Shown here: in pieces, positions 44,506 through 54,182 of the stretch | Numbering within the stretch: the stretch's first letter is position 1 | Layout: every line of letters starts with the position of its first letter | Assembly (NCBI GenBank): GCA_903840165.1 | Contig: CAIMEY010000108.1 | Coordinates: forward strand, 1 to 64,000 | Direction: 5' to 3' | DNA length: 64,000 nt | Source: an uncultured Myxococcales bacterium | GTDB lineage: Bacteria > Myxococcota_A > UBA9042 | Notes under the pieces: model-generated | Database searches by the model: none | What the model was told of the DNA's origin: nothing | What the model saw: the letters and a program-made list of their open reading frames with translations, nothing else | Program-made: the position numbers and the translations under genes

Positions 44506-46452
44506 CTACGCGCCAGGCGGCGGATCGGGAGGTGGCGGTGCCGGCGCATCGGTCGGTGGTGTCGGGACAGGAGCCGGATCAGCTGGCGGTGTCGGCGCTG
44601 GGGCCGGGTCAGCTGGGGGCGTCGGAGCCGGTGCTGGATCGGCCGGCGGCGTAGGAGCCGGGGCTGGATCCGCGGGCGGGGTCGGCTGGGGCGCTGGCGT
44701 CGGATCGGCCGGCGGCGTTGGCTGTCCATCCGGCACCTTATCGGGCACCTTGTCGCCTGGAGGCGTGTCACCAGGAGGCGCAGGCTGCGGCGTCTGGGCG
44801 TCTTCTTCCGCCTTCTTCTTGGCTTCTTCCGCCGCCTTAGCTGCGTCATCTTCCGCTTTCTTTTTAGCCAGTTCAGCCTTCTTGGCGTCTTCTTCGGCCT
44901 TCTTCTTAGCGTCGTCAGCCTTCTCTGTCGCGGCCTTCTCTTGGACCTTGCGCTTATCGGTCTCGATCTTCAGCAAGTTCTTGGCTTCTTGAACGTAATC
45001 GTCCAGCGGATCCTTCTGTCCCTGGCCGCTAGAACCGCGCATGTCACGGTATTGCGCAAAGTATTCAAGGGCTTTCTGGAAGCGCGCCTCTCCACTCGCC
45101 ACGTCTGGCAACTGCGTCTCGAGGTAAAGGATGCCGAGGTTGAACACCGGAGCTGGACTACGCGGATCCTGCTTTTGGGCCCGTTCGTACTCCGCCTTGG
45201 CCTTGTCGGCGCGATTGGGGTCCTTGCTGACGCGCCAAGCGCTGCCCAGATTAACGCGAGCCTCAAAGTTATTCGGCTCGATTTCCAGGCACTTACTCAG
45301 CGCCTCAACAGCTTCCTCGCCCTTCTTGGCGACGATCCAGCAAACGCCTAGGTTGTTGAGCGCTTCGGCATAGTCAGGCCGCAGTTTGGTCGACTGCATG
45401 AAGTCTTCACGCGCTTCGACCACATCGCCTTTGCGCATGGCCATCTGGCCGTACAGATAGTAGATGTGCGCCATGCCGGCGTCGCGGTCCAAAGCCTCAG
45501 CGCCAATGCCGCGCCAAGTGCCACCACCGCGCGCCGTGCGCACTTCATAGGCCTTGCGCTGACTGCCTGCGACGGGCGTCGTTCCCGCTGGCGGCTCGTA
45601 ATCGCCTGTATAGATAGCGTATGCGCGCTCAAGGGCCAAGCGTGCCAAGCCTTCGCGGCCTAGGCCCAGGTAGGCCTCAGCCAAGTAGCGCATGGCTTCG
45701 GGGTTGTCCTGATCGATGCGTACACAGGCAAGGCCCACGTCGAGGGCGCGCTGGTAGTCCTTTTGGTCCACCAAAACGCGGGCTTTGGCACCCATGAGCA
45801 TGACGTCGCCAGGGCGCCTGCCCAAGGCTTCGTCGAGCACAGCCAGCGCTTGGGTGCCTTCGCCCTTGCGCAGGTAAAGCACTGAAAGCAGAACAACGGC
45901 GCGGGCATAGGTCGGGTTGACCTCGACGGCCTTCTTGGTCGAGTCGATGGCCTCATCCAGCCCGCCCAATCGCCTCTGGACTAGGGCCAAATTGTACCAT
46001 GCAGTCGCGGACTTCGGATCCTGTACCGTGGCCGCCTGCAGCTTCTGCCGGGCGTCAAACAGGTTGTTGTCGCGAGCGAGATTAATGCCATCATTGAGCA
46101 ATGTTTCCGCGGGGGAAGACGTCTTGCGAATGTCGGCCGGATGGGCGTTGGGATCCACCTCGGCTGTGGCGGCGGTGGCATCCTTGGCCCCGTCCGCGGT
46201 CGGCGTCGCATCGGCGGCGGGTACATCCACGGGCGGTTGATCCACAGAAGTCGGCGTCGGCGGCGGCGGTGGAGGCGGCGGGGGCGTCTCGTCCTGAGGC
46301 GGCGGCTGATCCTGCATCGGCTTGGGCTCGACCGGCTTGTCCACCGTCTCCGGCCCGGAGCAGGCCCACGCGCTCAGCGAGAGCAAAACGGCCATCGCAA
46401 CCGGCCGCGTGCCAGCAAAAAGCGTCCCAATGACGCGTGCATGCGCGTTCAT
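44506..46452 (-). CDS. gltE: TPR lipoprotein, GltE(AglT)-like
   Basis: A 648-residue lipoprotein with AAGGAG before the start and lipobox 'LSAWAC' (Cys31). Pro- and Asp-rich linkers lead to about eight TPRs (~100-430, for example 'AWYNLALVQRRLGGLDEA' and 'ALNNLGVCWIVAKKGEEA'). A short helix 'DPLDDYVQEAKNLL' is followed by a Lys/Ala/Glu coiled coil (~490-560) and a Pro-Ala-Asp repeat tail (~565-648). Lipobox, TPR layout and the neighbours fit the myxobacterial gliding lipoprotein GltE (AglT) or its spore paralogue NfsE. Its start overlaps the upstream stop by ATGA. The symbol rests on recognition of the family, not on a database match; Nfs-type or a third paralogue is possible. Confidence 0.72.
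   Translation of the reverse strand: MNAHARVIGTLFAGTRPVAMAVLLSLSAWACSGPETVDKPVEPKPMQDQPPPQDETPPPPPPPPPTPTSVDQPPVDVPAADATPTADGAKDATAATAEVDPNAHPADIRKTSSPAETLLNDGINLARDNNLFDARQKLQAATVQDPKSATAWYNLALVQRRLGGLDEAIDSTKKAVEVNPTYARAVVLLSVLYLRKGEGTQALAVLDEALGRRPGDVMLMGAKARVLVDQKDYQRALDVGLACVRIDQDNPEAMRYLAEAYLGLGREGLARLALERAYAIYTGDYEPPAGTTPVAGSQRKAYEVRTARGGGTWRGIGAEALDRDAGMAHIYYLYGQMAMRKGDVVEAREDFMQSTKLRPDYAEALNNLGVCWIVAKKGEEAVEALSKCLEIEPNNFEARVNLGSAWRVSKDPNRADKAKAEYERAQKQDPRSPAPVFNLGILYLETQLPDVASGEARFQKALEYFAQYRDMRGSSGQGQKDPLDDYVQEAKNLLKIETDKRKVQEKAATEKADDAKKKAEEDAKKAELAKKKAEDDAAKAAEEAKKKAEEDAQTPQPAPPGDTPPGDKVPDKVPDGQPTPPADPTPAPQPTPPADPAPAPTPPADPAPAPTPPADPAPAPTPPADPAPVPTPPTDAPAPPPPDPPPGA
44545..44720 (-). 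repeat. Tandem Pro-Ala-Asp coding repeat in the GltE-like tail
   Basis: About five copies of a decapeptide-like unit PTPPADPAPA are encoded by near-identical 30-36-base repeats. This low-complexity extended tail could span peptidoglycan. Copy number may vary between strains. Confidence 0.7.
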
Positions 46453-49400
46453 CGGAGCTCCTTATCCGCTTCGGGCAGGGTGCCGACCGGATCCGAGGTC
46501 AGCCGTTTCTCGTCCTTGAGCAGCGGGTATTCCTTGGGCTTGTACTGGTTCATCGCCTTGCGTAAGTCGGAAACCCATTGATTAACCACGCCTTTTCCTT
46601 CAGCATCCTTCAATGCTGTTTCCAAGGAACGGATGGCCTGGTTTTCCAGTTGTCCGCCGATTTGGTCAAGGAAGTTATGGTATTCATCGAGTTGTGCGTC
46701 CGTTAGACCTTGAGGCTCAGGCGCCTTGTAGATGACGCGAGCAAGGTACTGCAACATGCGGCCGCGATTGAGGAATGCAGCGTAGGACCAGTTCTGCGAG
46801 CCGTAGGTCGCCACCGAGTTCATGTACTCGTCGAACATGCCGTTGCCGCGGGCTTTTTCTGTCGTGCCGTCCGGCTTCTTCACGGCCTTCTCAGGCCCGA
46901 GGACGATGTCCAACATGCCGCGTAACTGATTCTGCAGGTCAGGCATGCGCTTGGCCGGCGGAAGTTTGGTATTTTCAACGAGATCCATCTTCACAAACGA
47001 GTCGTAGCGCGGCTTCATCAACATGAACTGCGACTGGGCCGTCGCCGTCGCTTCCTTGCCGCCGTTCTTCTCAAAGCCGCCCTTGTCAAAGGCATCGACG
47101 ATGCGGTGGTACAACTTGTCGGCGTTCTTGTGATCGCCGCGGCTCTCGTAGATGTCGGCGATCATGCCCATGGCCTCAAACACGCGGCCAGTCATGGCCT
47201 TATCGCCCGTGTAGGTGCCGATAAACTCCTCCAGCGCGCCGATCTGGCCGTTGATGTCGCCCTTCTTCTGGTAGTCCTGCTGAATGCGCCAAGCCAGCTT
47301 CTGAACGTTAGCCAACTGCTTGGGATCCTTGGCATAGGTCTGCGTAAACTGCTTGTCCAACTGAATGGCCAAGTCGTAGTTGCCGTTGTACCCGGCCATG
47401 TCGGCCGCGCCGCGCAAGTAGCCGGGGGCCAAGGGGTTCTTCGTGTCCAGGTCGAACAGGGACCGACTGTCAGCGATGGCCTCGGGAATGTGGAAGAACT
47501 TCACGTTCATGTCGCGGCGCGTCTCGATGATCTGCACCAGCGCCTTCTTGGCGTCTTCCTTCTCCTTGGGATCGCTCATGGCCGCGCGGACGCGTTGTTC
47601 GGCTTCTTGCAGCACCTTGGTGCACGCGTCCCAGTTCTCGGCGCGGTAGTAGGCGGCCACTGCGCTCATTAGGGCGGCCTTTTGGCGTTTGACGTAGTCC
47701 TTCTCTTTCTGCGTGATGCTATTGCGCAGTCCGAAGTAGGTGTCGCCGGCTTTGTCAAAGGTCTTGCGGGCTTCCGCCAGTTGCTTGCCGGCTTCCTCGG
47801 GATTGGTCTCTTTGTCGGCGGCGTCAGACTTGGCCATCGCCTTGTTGAACAGGTCTTCTGCGCCCTTGGCCATCGCACCCAAGGAAACTTCCTTGACCAA
47901 TTCCTTGAGCTTGTCCTGTTCGGCCTTGTCGCCGATACCCATCTGCTCGCCTTTCTCTGTCCATTCAAGCAGTTTAGCGTAGTCGTGCTCGATCAAGAAG
48001 GTGGTCAGCAAGTCCTTGTAGGCTTCAGACGCCTGCTTGGAGGTCTTGTAGTGGTTGATAATCCAGATGAAACGTTCGCGGGCCGACCAGAAATCGGCGG
48101 TGGTCCGCGGCGTCACTGCGTCCTTGTCGGCGTCAAAGTGGCGATTCTTGTACAGTAATTCCGCGGCCTGCAGAGCCAGCTTCTGAATGCGTTCCAGATC
48201 ATCCTTGGGATTGACCGGGTTGGTCTTGATGTAACCATCGACCGTGATAAGCCATTCGGCCGTCGCAGCGTCGATCGTCTGCGGCTTGACGTGGATGATG
48301 CCCTCAGCGTCTTTGTTGGCCTCTTGCTCCGCCTCGTCCTGCTTGGACGAAGGACGCAACTCAGGGACTTCACGGGCTTCCAGCCGCTCCGGATCGCCGG
48401 GCGGATAGGCCGCACGGGCATTGAGCAACCGTCCGGTCGCGGCGATGGCCGTAAAGCCCGCCTCTTCCTTGTGGTCCAAGGGCTTGCCGTCCTCACCGCG
48501 GGTATGCTGACCCTTCCAGTCGCGGACCATCGCGTAGTACTGCACGGATTTCTTCATCAAATCGCAGGCTGGCTTGATTCTCGCAAGGTCCTCAGGTTGC
48601 CAGAACATCACTTCGTCTTCATGGCCCTTGCCGCGCATGAGGATGTTGCCCTCTTTGCGAATCGCGTCGCACTTAGACCCGGCAAACCAGAGGGTTTCCG
48701 AAAGGGTCCAGGCCAACTCATAGGCATTGGGCGAATCCATGTCGTCTTTGAGCAACTTCTCGTATTCATTGGAAGCCTCGGCGTATTTGACCAAGGCCTC
48801 CTCTTCTTTGCCGGCCCGGCGCAGGCTCTGGGCTTGGGCGTGAATCAGCTGAGCAAAGTCCATACGCACGTGGGCGACGGTGTCATCGACCTGGGCCGCC
48901 AAATCCTTATCCGATCCCCACTTCTTGTACCATTCCGAGTCCTTGCCGAACATCTGCAAGTAGCGCCGACGTTCGACGACCTGACGATCTTGATCGTCCA
49001 TCGCCATCTTGAAGCCGAGCTGGGCCGCGACATCCTTGGGGTTCTTCTCCATTTGCTTGGCGTAACTCGGGGCCGCTGCCGCCAGAATGTCCACCGCGCG
49101 GATGACTTTGCGTTGCATCGCCTGGGCTTCACGGGCCAGGGGCCAATGCTCGATGACGTAGCTGAGCACGAGCACCGCCTGACGGTAGTAGTCGTCCTGG
49201 GCCTGGTCATAGAGCGTGTTGCCGTAAGTCACTAAAATATCGTAGGTATACGGCTTGCCGTTCATCATGTCCTTGCGGACTTGGGCGCGGGCTTCAAAGT
49301 TTGTGGTGACCCGGGTCAGGGCCTCGCCCTGGATGCCGGCTTTCCAACCTTGAGGGAAGTCGTCGAATTTCGGTTCGATCACGCTGGCCGCGTAGAGCCT

Positions 49401-50582
49401 TGGCCGCAGGCGCGGGTCCAGGGTCAGGCAGGTGGTCTTGGCGTCTTCGTTGCCAAAGTCGTCGCAACCGTCATCATCCCAACTCGGTTCCGCCAAGGAT
49501 TTCGCCAGATATTCAATGGCTTCCTTGCGCAGATCCAGCTTGTCCTTGTCGCTCTTGATCTTGTCGGCGTTGGCGTCTTCAAACTCGATTTCTTTGAGGA
49601 ACCAGCGCACCGCCTCGGGGTACTTGTACAACTGGAAGTTCGACCAGCCGAGCTTGTAGAGGGCCAGAGCGTAGTTCTTGTAATCATTGACCTTAAACGC
49701 GCGATCGGCAGCGTGCATGTAGGCGGCCGCGGCCTGCTCAAACTCGCCGGAGTCGAAGTACATTTCACCAACGCGCAACCAAGCTTCGGCAATGTACGTC
49801 GAATCCGGGTAATGCTCTTGGAGCTTGGACAGCGTGGCGATCGCTTCTTCGATCTTACCGCCCTCGTATTCGCAGTAACCCTGTAAATACATGGCAGCAT
49901 CGGAGAACTTGTAGTTGGGCCAACGTTTTTCGAGGACAATTCCTGCCAGCTTGCCAGACAGCGCGTCCATCTTGGTGCCGTCAGGAGCCCAATGCAGATA
50001 CTTGTAAATAGCCACGGATCTTGAGAAATCTCGCTCGGTGTCTAGAGGCGGATCGAGCAGCTTGCCGCGGTTGAACAGGTCCATTTCGCGTTGGAAATTG
50101 TCCTGGGACCGGTTGTAAGCCGCGATGGTGTCTTCGTAATACAGCTCAGCGAGGCGGAACAGCGTGTCTGGCGTGTACGCATCGTGATCGCGGTGGCGGA
50201 AGATGAACGACTCCAGACGGGCGATGGCATCGCGGCGCAGGTCAAACTGGGCCTGATCGAGGGCGTCGATCTGGCCCTGGTAGCTGTTGGCGATCGTCTT
50301 TTGCCGGTCGTGAATCTCGCGTGAAATGAAGTCTTTGACGCCATCGCGGTACTCTTTGGCGTATTGGCGATAGCTCTCGTATGCCGCCTCGAAGGTCTTG
50401 CGCTCGGACTTGAGCTGGACAGGATCGTCGATCAAGTCGCTGCCCTGCCGGTACTTCGGCATGACCTTGACCTGTTGGGCGCTCGCCAACTGCGGGGTCA
50501 GCGTGGCCAAAGCCGTGAAAAGCAATAGCAGTCGAGCAAGTGGATGTCGTGCTGCGGCACGTGGCAGGCAAGGGGCGCTCAT
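46449..50582 (-). CDS. Very large periplasmic TPR protein, GltD(AgmU)/NfsD-like paralogue
   Basis: A 1377-residue exported protein with GGAGGA before ATG 50582. The signal peptide ends 'TPQLASAQQ'. TPR-type helical pairs fill most of the length, with some Lys/Glu-rich coiled stretches. The motif LFRLAE-x-YYE-x-T-x2-AY-x6-F-x-REMD (residues ~140-170) and the C-terminal block (QAIRSLETA, GVVNQW, KEYP) are shared with identical spacing by the plus-strand protein at 5116-8775, showing common descent. It overlaps both neighbours by ATGA (50579-50582 and 46449-46452), so C-D-E are translationally coupled. It is probably a structural scaffold in a second envelope complex. Confidence 0.78.
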   Translation of the reverse strand: MSAPCLPRAAARHPLARLLLLFTALATLTPQLASAQQVKVMPKYRQGSDLIDDPVQLKSERKTFEAAYESYRQYAKEYRDGVKDFISREIHDRQKTIANSYQGQIDALDQAQFDLRRDAIARLESFIFRHRDHDAYTPDTLFRLAELYYEDTIAAYNRSQDNFQREMDLFNRGKLLDPPLDTERDFSRSVAIYKYLHWAPDGTKMDALSGKLAGIVLEKRWPNYKFSDAAMYLQGYCEYEGGKIEEAIATLSKLQEHYPDSTYIAEAWLRVGEMYFDSGEFEQAAAAYMHAADRAFKVNDYKNYALALYKLGWSNFQLYKYPEAVRWFLKEIEFEDANADKIKSDKDKLDLRKEAIEYLAKSLAEPSWDDDGCDDFGNEDAKTTCLTLDPRLRPRLYAASVIEPKFDDFPQGWKAGIQGEALTRVTTNFEARAQVRKDMMNGKPYTYDILVTYGNTLYDQAQDDYYRQAVLVLSYVIEHWPLAREAQAMQRKVIRAVDILAAAAPSYAKQMEKNPKDVAAQLGFKMAMDDQDRQVVERRRYLQMFGKDSEWYKKWGSDKDLAAQVDDTVAHVRMDFAQLIHAQAQSLRRAGKEEEALVKYAEASNEYEKLLKDDMDSPNAYELAWTLSETLWFAGSKCDAIRKEGNILMRGKGHEDEVMFWQPEDLARIKPACDLMKKSVQYYAMVRDWKGQHTRGEDGKPLDHKEEAGFTAIAATGRLLNARAAYPPGDPERLEAREVPELRPSSKQDEAEQEANKDAEGIIHVKPQTIDAATAEWLITVDGYIKTNPVNPKDDLERIQKLALQAAELLYKNRHFDADKDAVTPRTTADFWSARERFIWIINHYKTSKQASEAYKDLLTTFLIEHDYAKLLEWTEKGEQMGIGDKAEQDKLKELVKEVSLGAMAKGAEDLFNKAMAKSDAADKETNPEEAGKQLAEARKTFDKAGDTYFGLRNSITQKEKDYVKRQKAALMSAVAAYYRAENWDACTKVLQEAEQRVRAAMSDPKEKEDAKKALVQIIETRRDMNVKFFHIPEAIADSRSLFDLDTKNPLAPGYLRGAADMAGYNGNYDLAIQLDKQFTQTYAKDPKQLANVQKLAWRIQQDYQKKGDINGQIGALEEFIGTYTGDKAMTGRVFEAMGMIADIYESRGDHKNADKLYHRIVDAFDKGGFEKNGGKEATATAQSQFMLMKPRYDSFVKMDLVENTKLPPAKRMPDLQNQLRGMLDIVLGPEKAVKKPDGTTEKARGNGMFDEYMNSVATYGSQNWSYAAFLNRGRMLQYLARVIYKAPEPQGLTDAQLDEYHNFLDQIGGQLENQAIRSLETALKDAEGKGVVNQWVSDLRKAMNQYKPKEYPLLKDEKRLTSDPVGTLPEADKELR

Positions 50583-52960
50583 GGCTCGTCCTCCCCGCTG
50601 GTCGGCGCTGTCAGGTTGTCGAGGACGTCACCGAGGCTCTTGACCTTCTGGCTACGCTCCTCTTGAAGTTGCTTGATCGCGTTGGCTTTTTCTTGCTTAC
50701 GCTGCCATGCGACGTCGACTAGGCCCAGGTCAGCTTCGAGCAGAATCTCCGCCAAGCGCTTTTCCGCCGCGCGAATGAGGCCATAGCCAATGTCCTTGGC
50801 CATGCGCCGCGAGTCGTCCTCATAACTGCGAACGGTGGCTTGGTATTCCGCGATATTGCGCTGTTCCGTAGACAGCACTTGGCGAACGCCGGCCAATCGC
50901 TGCGAAGCGCGTCCAGCGATCGTCTTGAGAATCGAGCGCATTTGTTCGGCCAGCGCATCGATCGCACCACGGGTCAAGCGAAGGCGGCGTCCGTCATCAC
51001 CGTTGGGGTTGGTACGCTCCAAAACCTGTGTATACATCTCTTGTTCGGCCCGTTGGGCGGCTGCAAGGTTGGCGCGAATCAGGTTTTCGTCTTCGGAGAC
51101 CTTGTCGCCGGCCCCCACGCCCTGCGAGGAAACCTCGACATCCTGCGTCAACTCTTCAATGGTGCGGAAGGTCCGCCGCAGTTCGTCTTTCTCGTCTTGC
51201 AGCTTCTGCCTGTATTCCTTCTCTTTTTCCTTGGCCAAGGTGATACCATCGCTGCCGAACGTACGATCATTGAGCATCTTCTCAACGGCTAGGATCTGCT
51301 GGCGAACTTGCTCCAGACTGGCCTTGAGCATCCCGACTTCGGCCGAATCGTCGGCTAGGCGCGACGAAATGCTGGTCTGCCGCTCAATGTATTGGCCCTT
51401 GGTTGCGGGTATTTTGAGGAATGCTTCTTCCCACTTCATGCGGTTTTCGCGCAGAGCCTTGGCGTGGTCCTTTTCGTCCGCGTTCATCTTTGGTTCGGCC
51501 AAGCCGTACAGGAGATCGAGGATGCGCCGGCCTAAGTCCATGGTGCGATTCTGGCTTTCGATCAAGCGGAGCCACGCGTCCTTGAGCTCGGGAAACATGT
51601 CAAGGCGGCTACTTTCTTTGAGGGCTGCCTCGATTGTCGTCGCCAACTTGCTGGCTTCTTTGACATCCGCCCGTTCTGCGGCCATGTCGTCGAACAGGCT
51701 GACCACGCGCAGCATGTCTTCATCGCGCTCCAAGTACTTGGCGACACGCTCAGACACTGGCCGGACCACCTGGAACTCATCGCTGGCGCGGTTGAGCAGC
51801 CAACTGAAGAATTGTTCGAGGTTTTTGTCAGACGATGCGAAACGCGTCAATTCACCTGTGATCGCGCTGTAGCGTTCGACCACGTCCTGATACGCAGCGT
51901 CGGCCTGATCGAATTGTTTGGCCAGCATGTTGATGCGACCGCGCAAGACCGCAGCCTGAACGGCGACGTTGTCGTCATTGACCGTGAGCAAGAGGACGTC
52001 AAGTGTTTCAATGGCTTGCTTGGGCTTTCCTGCTGCCACGTGGGTCGCGGCCATTTCGTACAGGGCGTCTTCATAGAGCGGCGAGTTGCGATCGACGGCT
52101 TGGTAGTGAAAGACAGCGTCGTCGTACTTCTTGGCCTGCAGGAGCAGACGAGCCAGCGCTACATGCGCGTAATCCAAGACATCTTGCTCTGGGCGGCGGT
52201 CTGCACTCTGGGTCTTGCCGGCCTCGACCACGTCTTGGAAGCACTTGATGGCATCGTCTGGCTTGTTCTTGGCGACGAAGATGGCACCGATGTAGAACCG
52301 TGCGTGCGGCCAACGTTTTTCGCCAGGAGCGACCTGGTCGAGCAGCCCCTTGGCGCGGTCGAAAGACCGGCCCGAGAAGAAAGAGCGGCCGAACTGGTAC
52401 AAGAGTTCGCTGCGGCGCTGGCCAGGAGGAACCGTATCCAGTTGTTTTGCATAGACTTCGACTTCCTCTATCCGATGCAGCCGCACCGAGACGTCGGCAA
52501 GTTCCTGCAGGGCGCTCTGGAAGTTCTTGGTATCGGCAAGGCGGAGGACTTGGTCTAGATAACGCTTTGCACCCATGTAGTTATGCAGGCGAAACAGGGT
52601 ATCGCCGAGCATGAAGAGCGCGTCACCATAGTCACGGGACTGCTGAAACTGGGTGTTGTTGACCAAATCGACGAAGAGCACCGAGGCCGTGGCCAAGTTC
52701 CCGCGATCATAGGCCATCTGGGCTTCAAAGAAGCGGCGGTCCAGGGGATAGCGGTTCTCTTTGGCGATGGCGTTTTTGAGGTCGGAGTCGATCACCTGCA
52801 CGCCCGAGCGAACATTTTCCGCTTCGGTCTCAATGGCGCGCACGTTGTCGGCGGCCCAGGTTCGCACCGGCACGGCAGCAACCACGACCGCCACAATCGC
52901 GAGGATTGGTAGCGATTTGGCGAGGTTGCGCGCGTGTCTGGACGTCGAACTCAAGTGCAT
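50579..52960 (-). CDS. Periplasmic TPR/coiled-coil protein, GltC/NfsC-like paralogue
   Basis: A 793-residue protein. The start at 52960 is chosen because it places the signal peptide ('LPILAIVAVVVAAVPVRTWAAD') near the N-terminus; an in-frame start at 53074 would add 38 Arg-rich residues, and neither has a strong ribosome site. TPR repeats fill ~60-330 and long coiled coils ~450-780. The block ALARL-x6-YDDAVFHY-x4-RNSP-x4-A-x-YE matches the GltC-like plus-strand protein with identical spacing. It lacks that protein's C-terminal WPFEGEFW motif, and its coiled-coil part is longer. It is coupled to the D-like gene by an ATGA overlap, and is probably the C member of the second complex. Confidence 0.75.
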   Translation of the reverse strand: MHLSSTSRHARNLAKSLPILAIVAVVVAAVPVRTWAADNVRAIETEAENVRSGVQVIDSDLKNAIAKENRYPLDRRFFEAQMAYDRGNLATASVLFVDLVNNTQFQQSRDYGDALFMLGDTLFRLHNYMGAKRYLDQVLRLADTKNFQSALQELADVSVRLHRIEEVEVYAKQLDTVPPGQRRSELLYQFGRSFFSGRSFDRAKGLLDQVAPGEKRWPHARFYIGAIFVAKNKPDDAIKCFQDVVEAGKTQSADRRPEQDVLDYAHVALARLLLQAKKYDDAVFHYQAVDRNSPLYEDALYEMAATHVAAGKPKQAIETLDVLLLTVNDDNVAVQAAVLRGRINMLAKQFDQADAAYQDVVERYSAITGELTRFASSDKNLEQFFSWLLNRASDEFQVVRPVSERVAKYLERDEDMLRVVSLFDDMAAERADVKEASKLATTIEAALKESSRLDMFPELKDAWLRLIESQNRTMDLGRRILDLLYGLAEPKMNADEKDHAKALRENRMKWEEAFLKIPATKGQYIERQTSISSRLADDSAEVGMLKASLEQVRQQILAVEKMLNDRTFGSDGITLAKEKEKEYRQKLQDEKDELRRTFRTIEELTQDVEVSSQGVGAGDKVSEDENLIRANLAAAQRAEQEMYTQVLERTNPNGDDGRRLRLTRGAIDALAEQMRSILKTIAGRASQRLAGVRQVLSTEQRNIAEYQATVRSYEDDSRRMAKDIGYGLIRAAEKRLAEILLEADLGLVDVAWQRKQEKANAIKQLQEERSQKVKSLGDVLDNLTAPTSGEDEP

Positions 52961-53101
52961 TGCTTGCTGAATGCTCCGCTGGCTGCTGGCCCTGTGCGCG
53001 ACACGTCGTCGAACGTAGGGCCACCCGCGTCGATCGCGGGTCGGGGGGAAATGCGCGGACACGACCGACGTCAACGCGAGGTTGAGTCCGGTCCCTTCGG
53101 C

Positions 53102-53926
53102 TTACTTGCCGGCGTCCTTGCCCTCCTCAACTTTGGTGTTCTTGTTCTGGATCTGCTTGACTTCATACTTGATGTACGGCTTGTCTTCCAAATCCGTCGC
53201 CACGCCTCCGCGCTCATAGCCAACGACCGAGACTTCGGTGACGCGGCCGCGCGCTGCATAGAACGTGTAAGCTGATTTCAGTTTGAAGACATAGCCTTCT
53301 AGGTAGCTGAACAAGTCCGAATTGCCGCGGTAGACCATCTCGACCGTGAGCGCATGGTTGCCGGGAATCACCGAGCCGTTGTAGATCTCAAATTCTTTGC
53401 GGGTGTTGAGCAAACCGTTTGAATTGTCTTGGTAATAGATCTTTTTGCCATCGAGGTAGTAGAGCACGGACTGCAGTTCAAAGAAGCTGCCCATGTCGTT
53501 CTTGTGGATGAGCACGGCGCGCGATTCGGCGATCACGTTGTCGAGGATCTGCTCTTTGAGCAACAAAAGCCGCGTCTTGGTCTGGTATATGCGATCTTTG
53601 ATGCCAACGACGCGCTCTTCGATCGTGCGCAGGCGCGTCTCGTACTGGGCATCGCCGGACTGCGGCACAGAGGCACCCGGCGTGGTCGTAGTAGTGTCGG
53701 AATTGCCAGTTGTTGCTGCTGGTTGAGCGCCTGGGGCCGGCTGACCTGGTGCAGTCGGCGCCGTCCCGGCTGGCGCAGACACACCGGCGGGCTGCGGGGA
53801 AGGCGCCGTAGCCCCTGGAGCCGCTGCGGCGGGCGTTGGCTGGGCCCAGGCTGCGGGAGCTGCAACGGTGACCAAGCTGGCCACGGCAGCAACTGCGCTC
53901 AACAGCTTTGCATAGTCACGAACCAT
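53102..53926 (-). CDS. Exported coiled-coil protein, first gene of the minus-strand TPR operon
   Basis: A 274-residue protein with GAGGA five bases before the start. The signal peptide ends 'APAAWAQ'; residues ~30-92 are Pro/Ala/Gly/Thr-rich; ~95-125 are a coiled coil ('IEERVVGIKDRIYQTK', then 'LLLLKEQI'). The C-terminal ~140 residues look like one beta-sandwich ('FFELQSVLYYLDGKKIYY', 'YNGSVIPGNHALTVEMVYRG'), ending in a charged tail. I do not recognise a named family. It replaces the beta-barrel pair that heads the plus-strand cluster, and is separated from the C-like gene by 141 bases. A role in assembling or spacing the TPR proteins is inferred from context only. Confidence 0.75.
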   Translation of the reverse strand: MVRDYAKLLSAVAAVASLVTVAAPAAWAQPTPAAAAPGATAPSPQPAGVSAPAGTAPTAPGQPAPGAQPAATTGNSDTTTTTPGASVPQSGDAQYETRLRTIEERVVGIKDRIYQTKTRLLLLKEQILDNVIAESRAVLIHKNDMGSFFELQSVLYYLDGKKIYYQDNSNGLLNTRKEFEIYNGSVIPGNHALTVEMVYRGNSDLFSYLEGYVFKLKSAYTFYAARGRVTEVSVVGYERGGVATDLEDKPYIKYEVKQIQNKNTKVEEGKDAGK

Positions 53927-53963
53927 GGTTCCTCACTCTTGGTATCGAATTTCCATCGTCATA

Positions 53964-53977
53964 CAGCCTAGGGTCAA
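53964..53977 (-). promoter_or_regulatory. Possible -35/operator motif of the minus-strand TPR operon
   Basis: TTGACCCTAGGCTG on the minus strand, 38 bases before the start codon, matches 27536-27549 at 13 of 14 positions. A -35-like hexamer is present but no good -10 at normal spacing. Confidence 0.35.
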
Positions 53978-54097
53978 CGACGTGCGTCGCGGACGGCAGA
54001 ATGACCGGACTTGGCCGATCCTGTACGAAGACCCTGAAATTCCACCCCTTATCGGTCCATTCATGGCGCCGCGGTTTGAGCCGCCTTCGCCCAATTA

Positions 54098-54182
54098 CCT
54101 TGCCGAAAAGACGCTGCCTTGCCGAAAAGACGCTGCCTTGCCGAAAAGACGCTGCCTTGCCGAAAAGACGCTGCCTTGCCGA
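54098..54182. repeat. 19-base tandem repeat, four full copies plus a partial one
   Basis: The unit CCTTGCCGAAAAGACGCTG is repeated exactly four times head to tail (54098-54173) and then 9 bases more. There are no spacers, so it is not a CRISPR. The unit shares TGCCTTGC with the hairpin arm at 54453-54460. Confidence 0.9.

Noticed and set aside
54098-54182. CRISPR array
   Set aside because: The 19-base units are directly adjacent without spacers and no cas gene is present.
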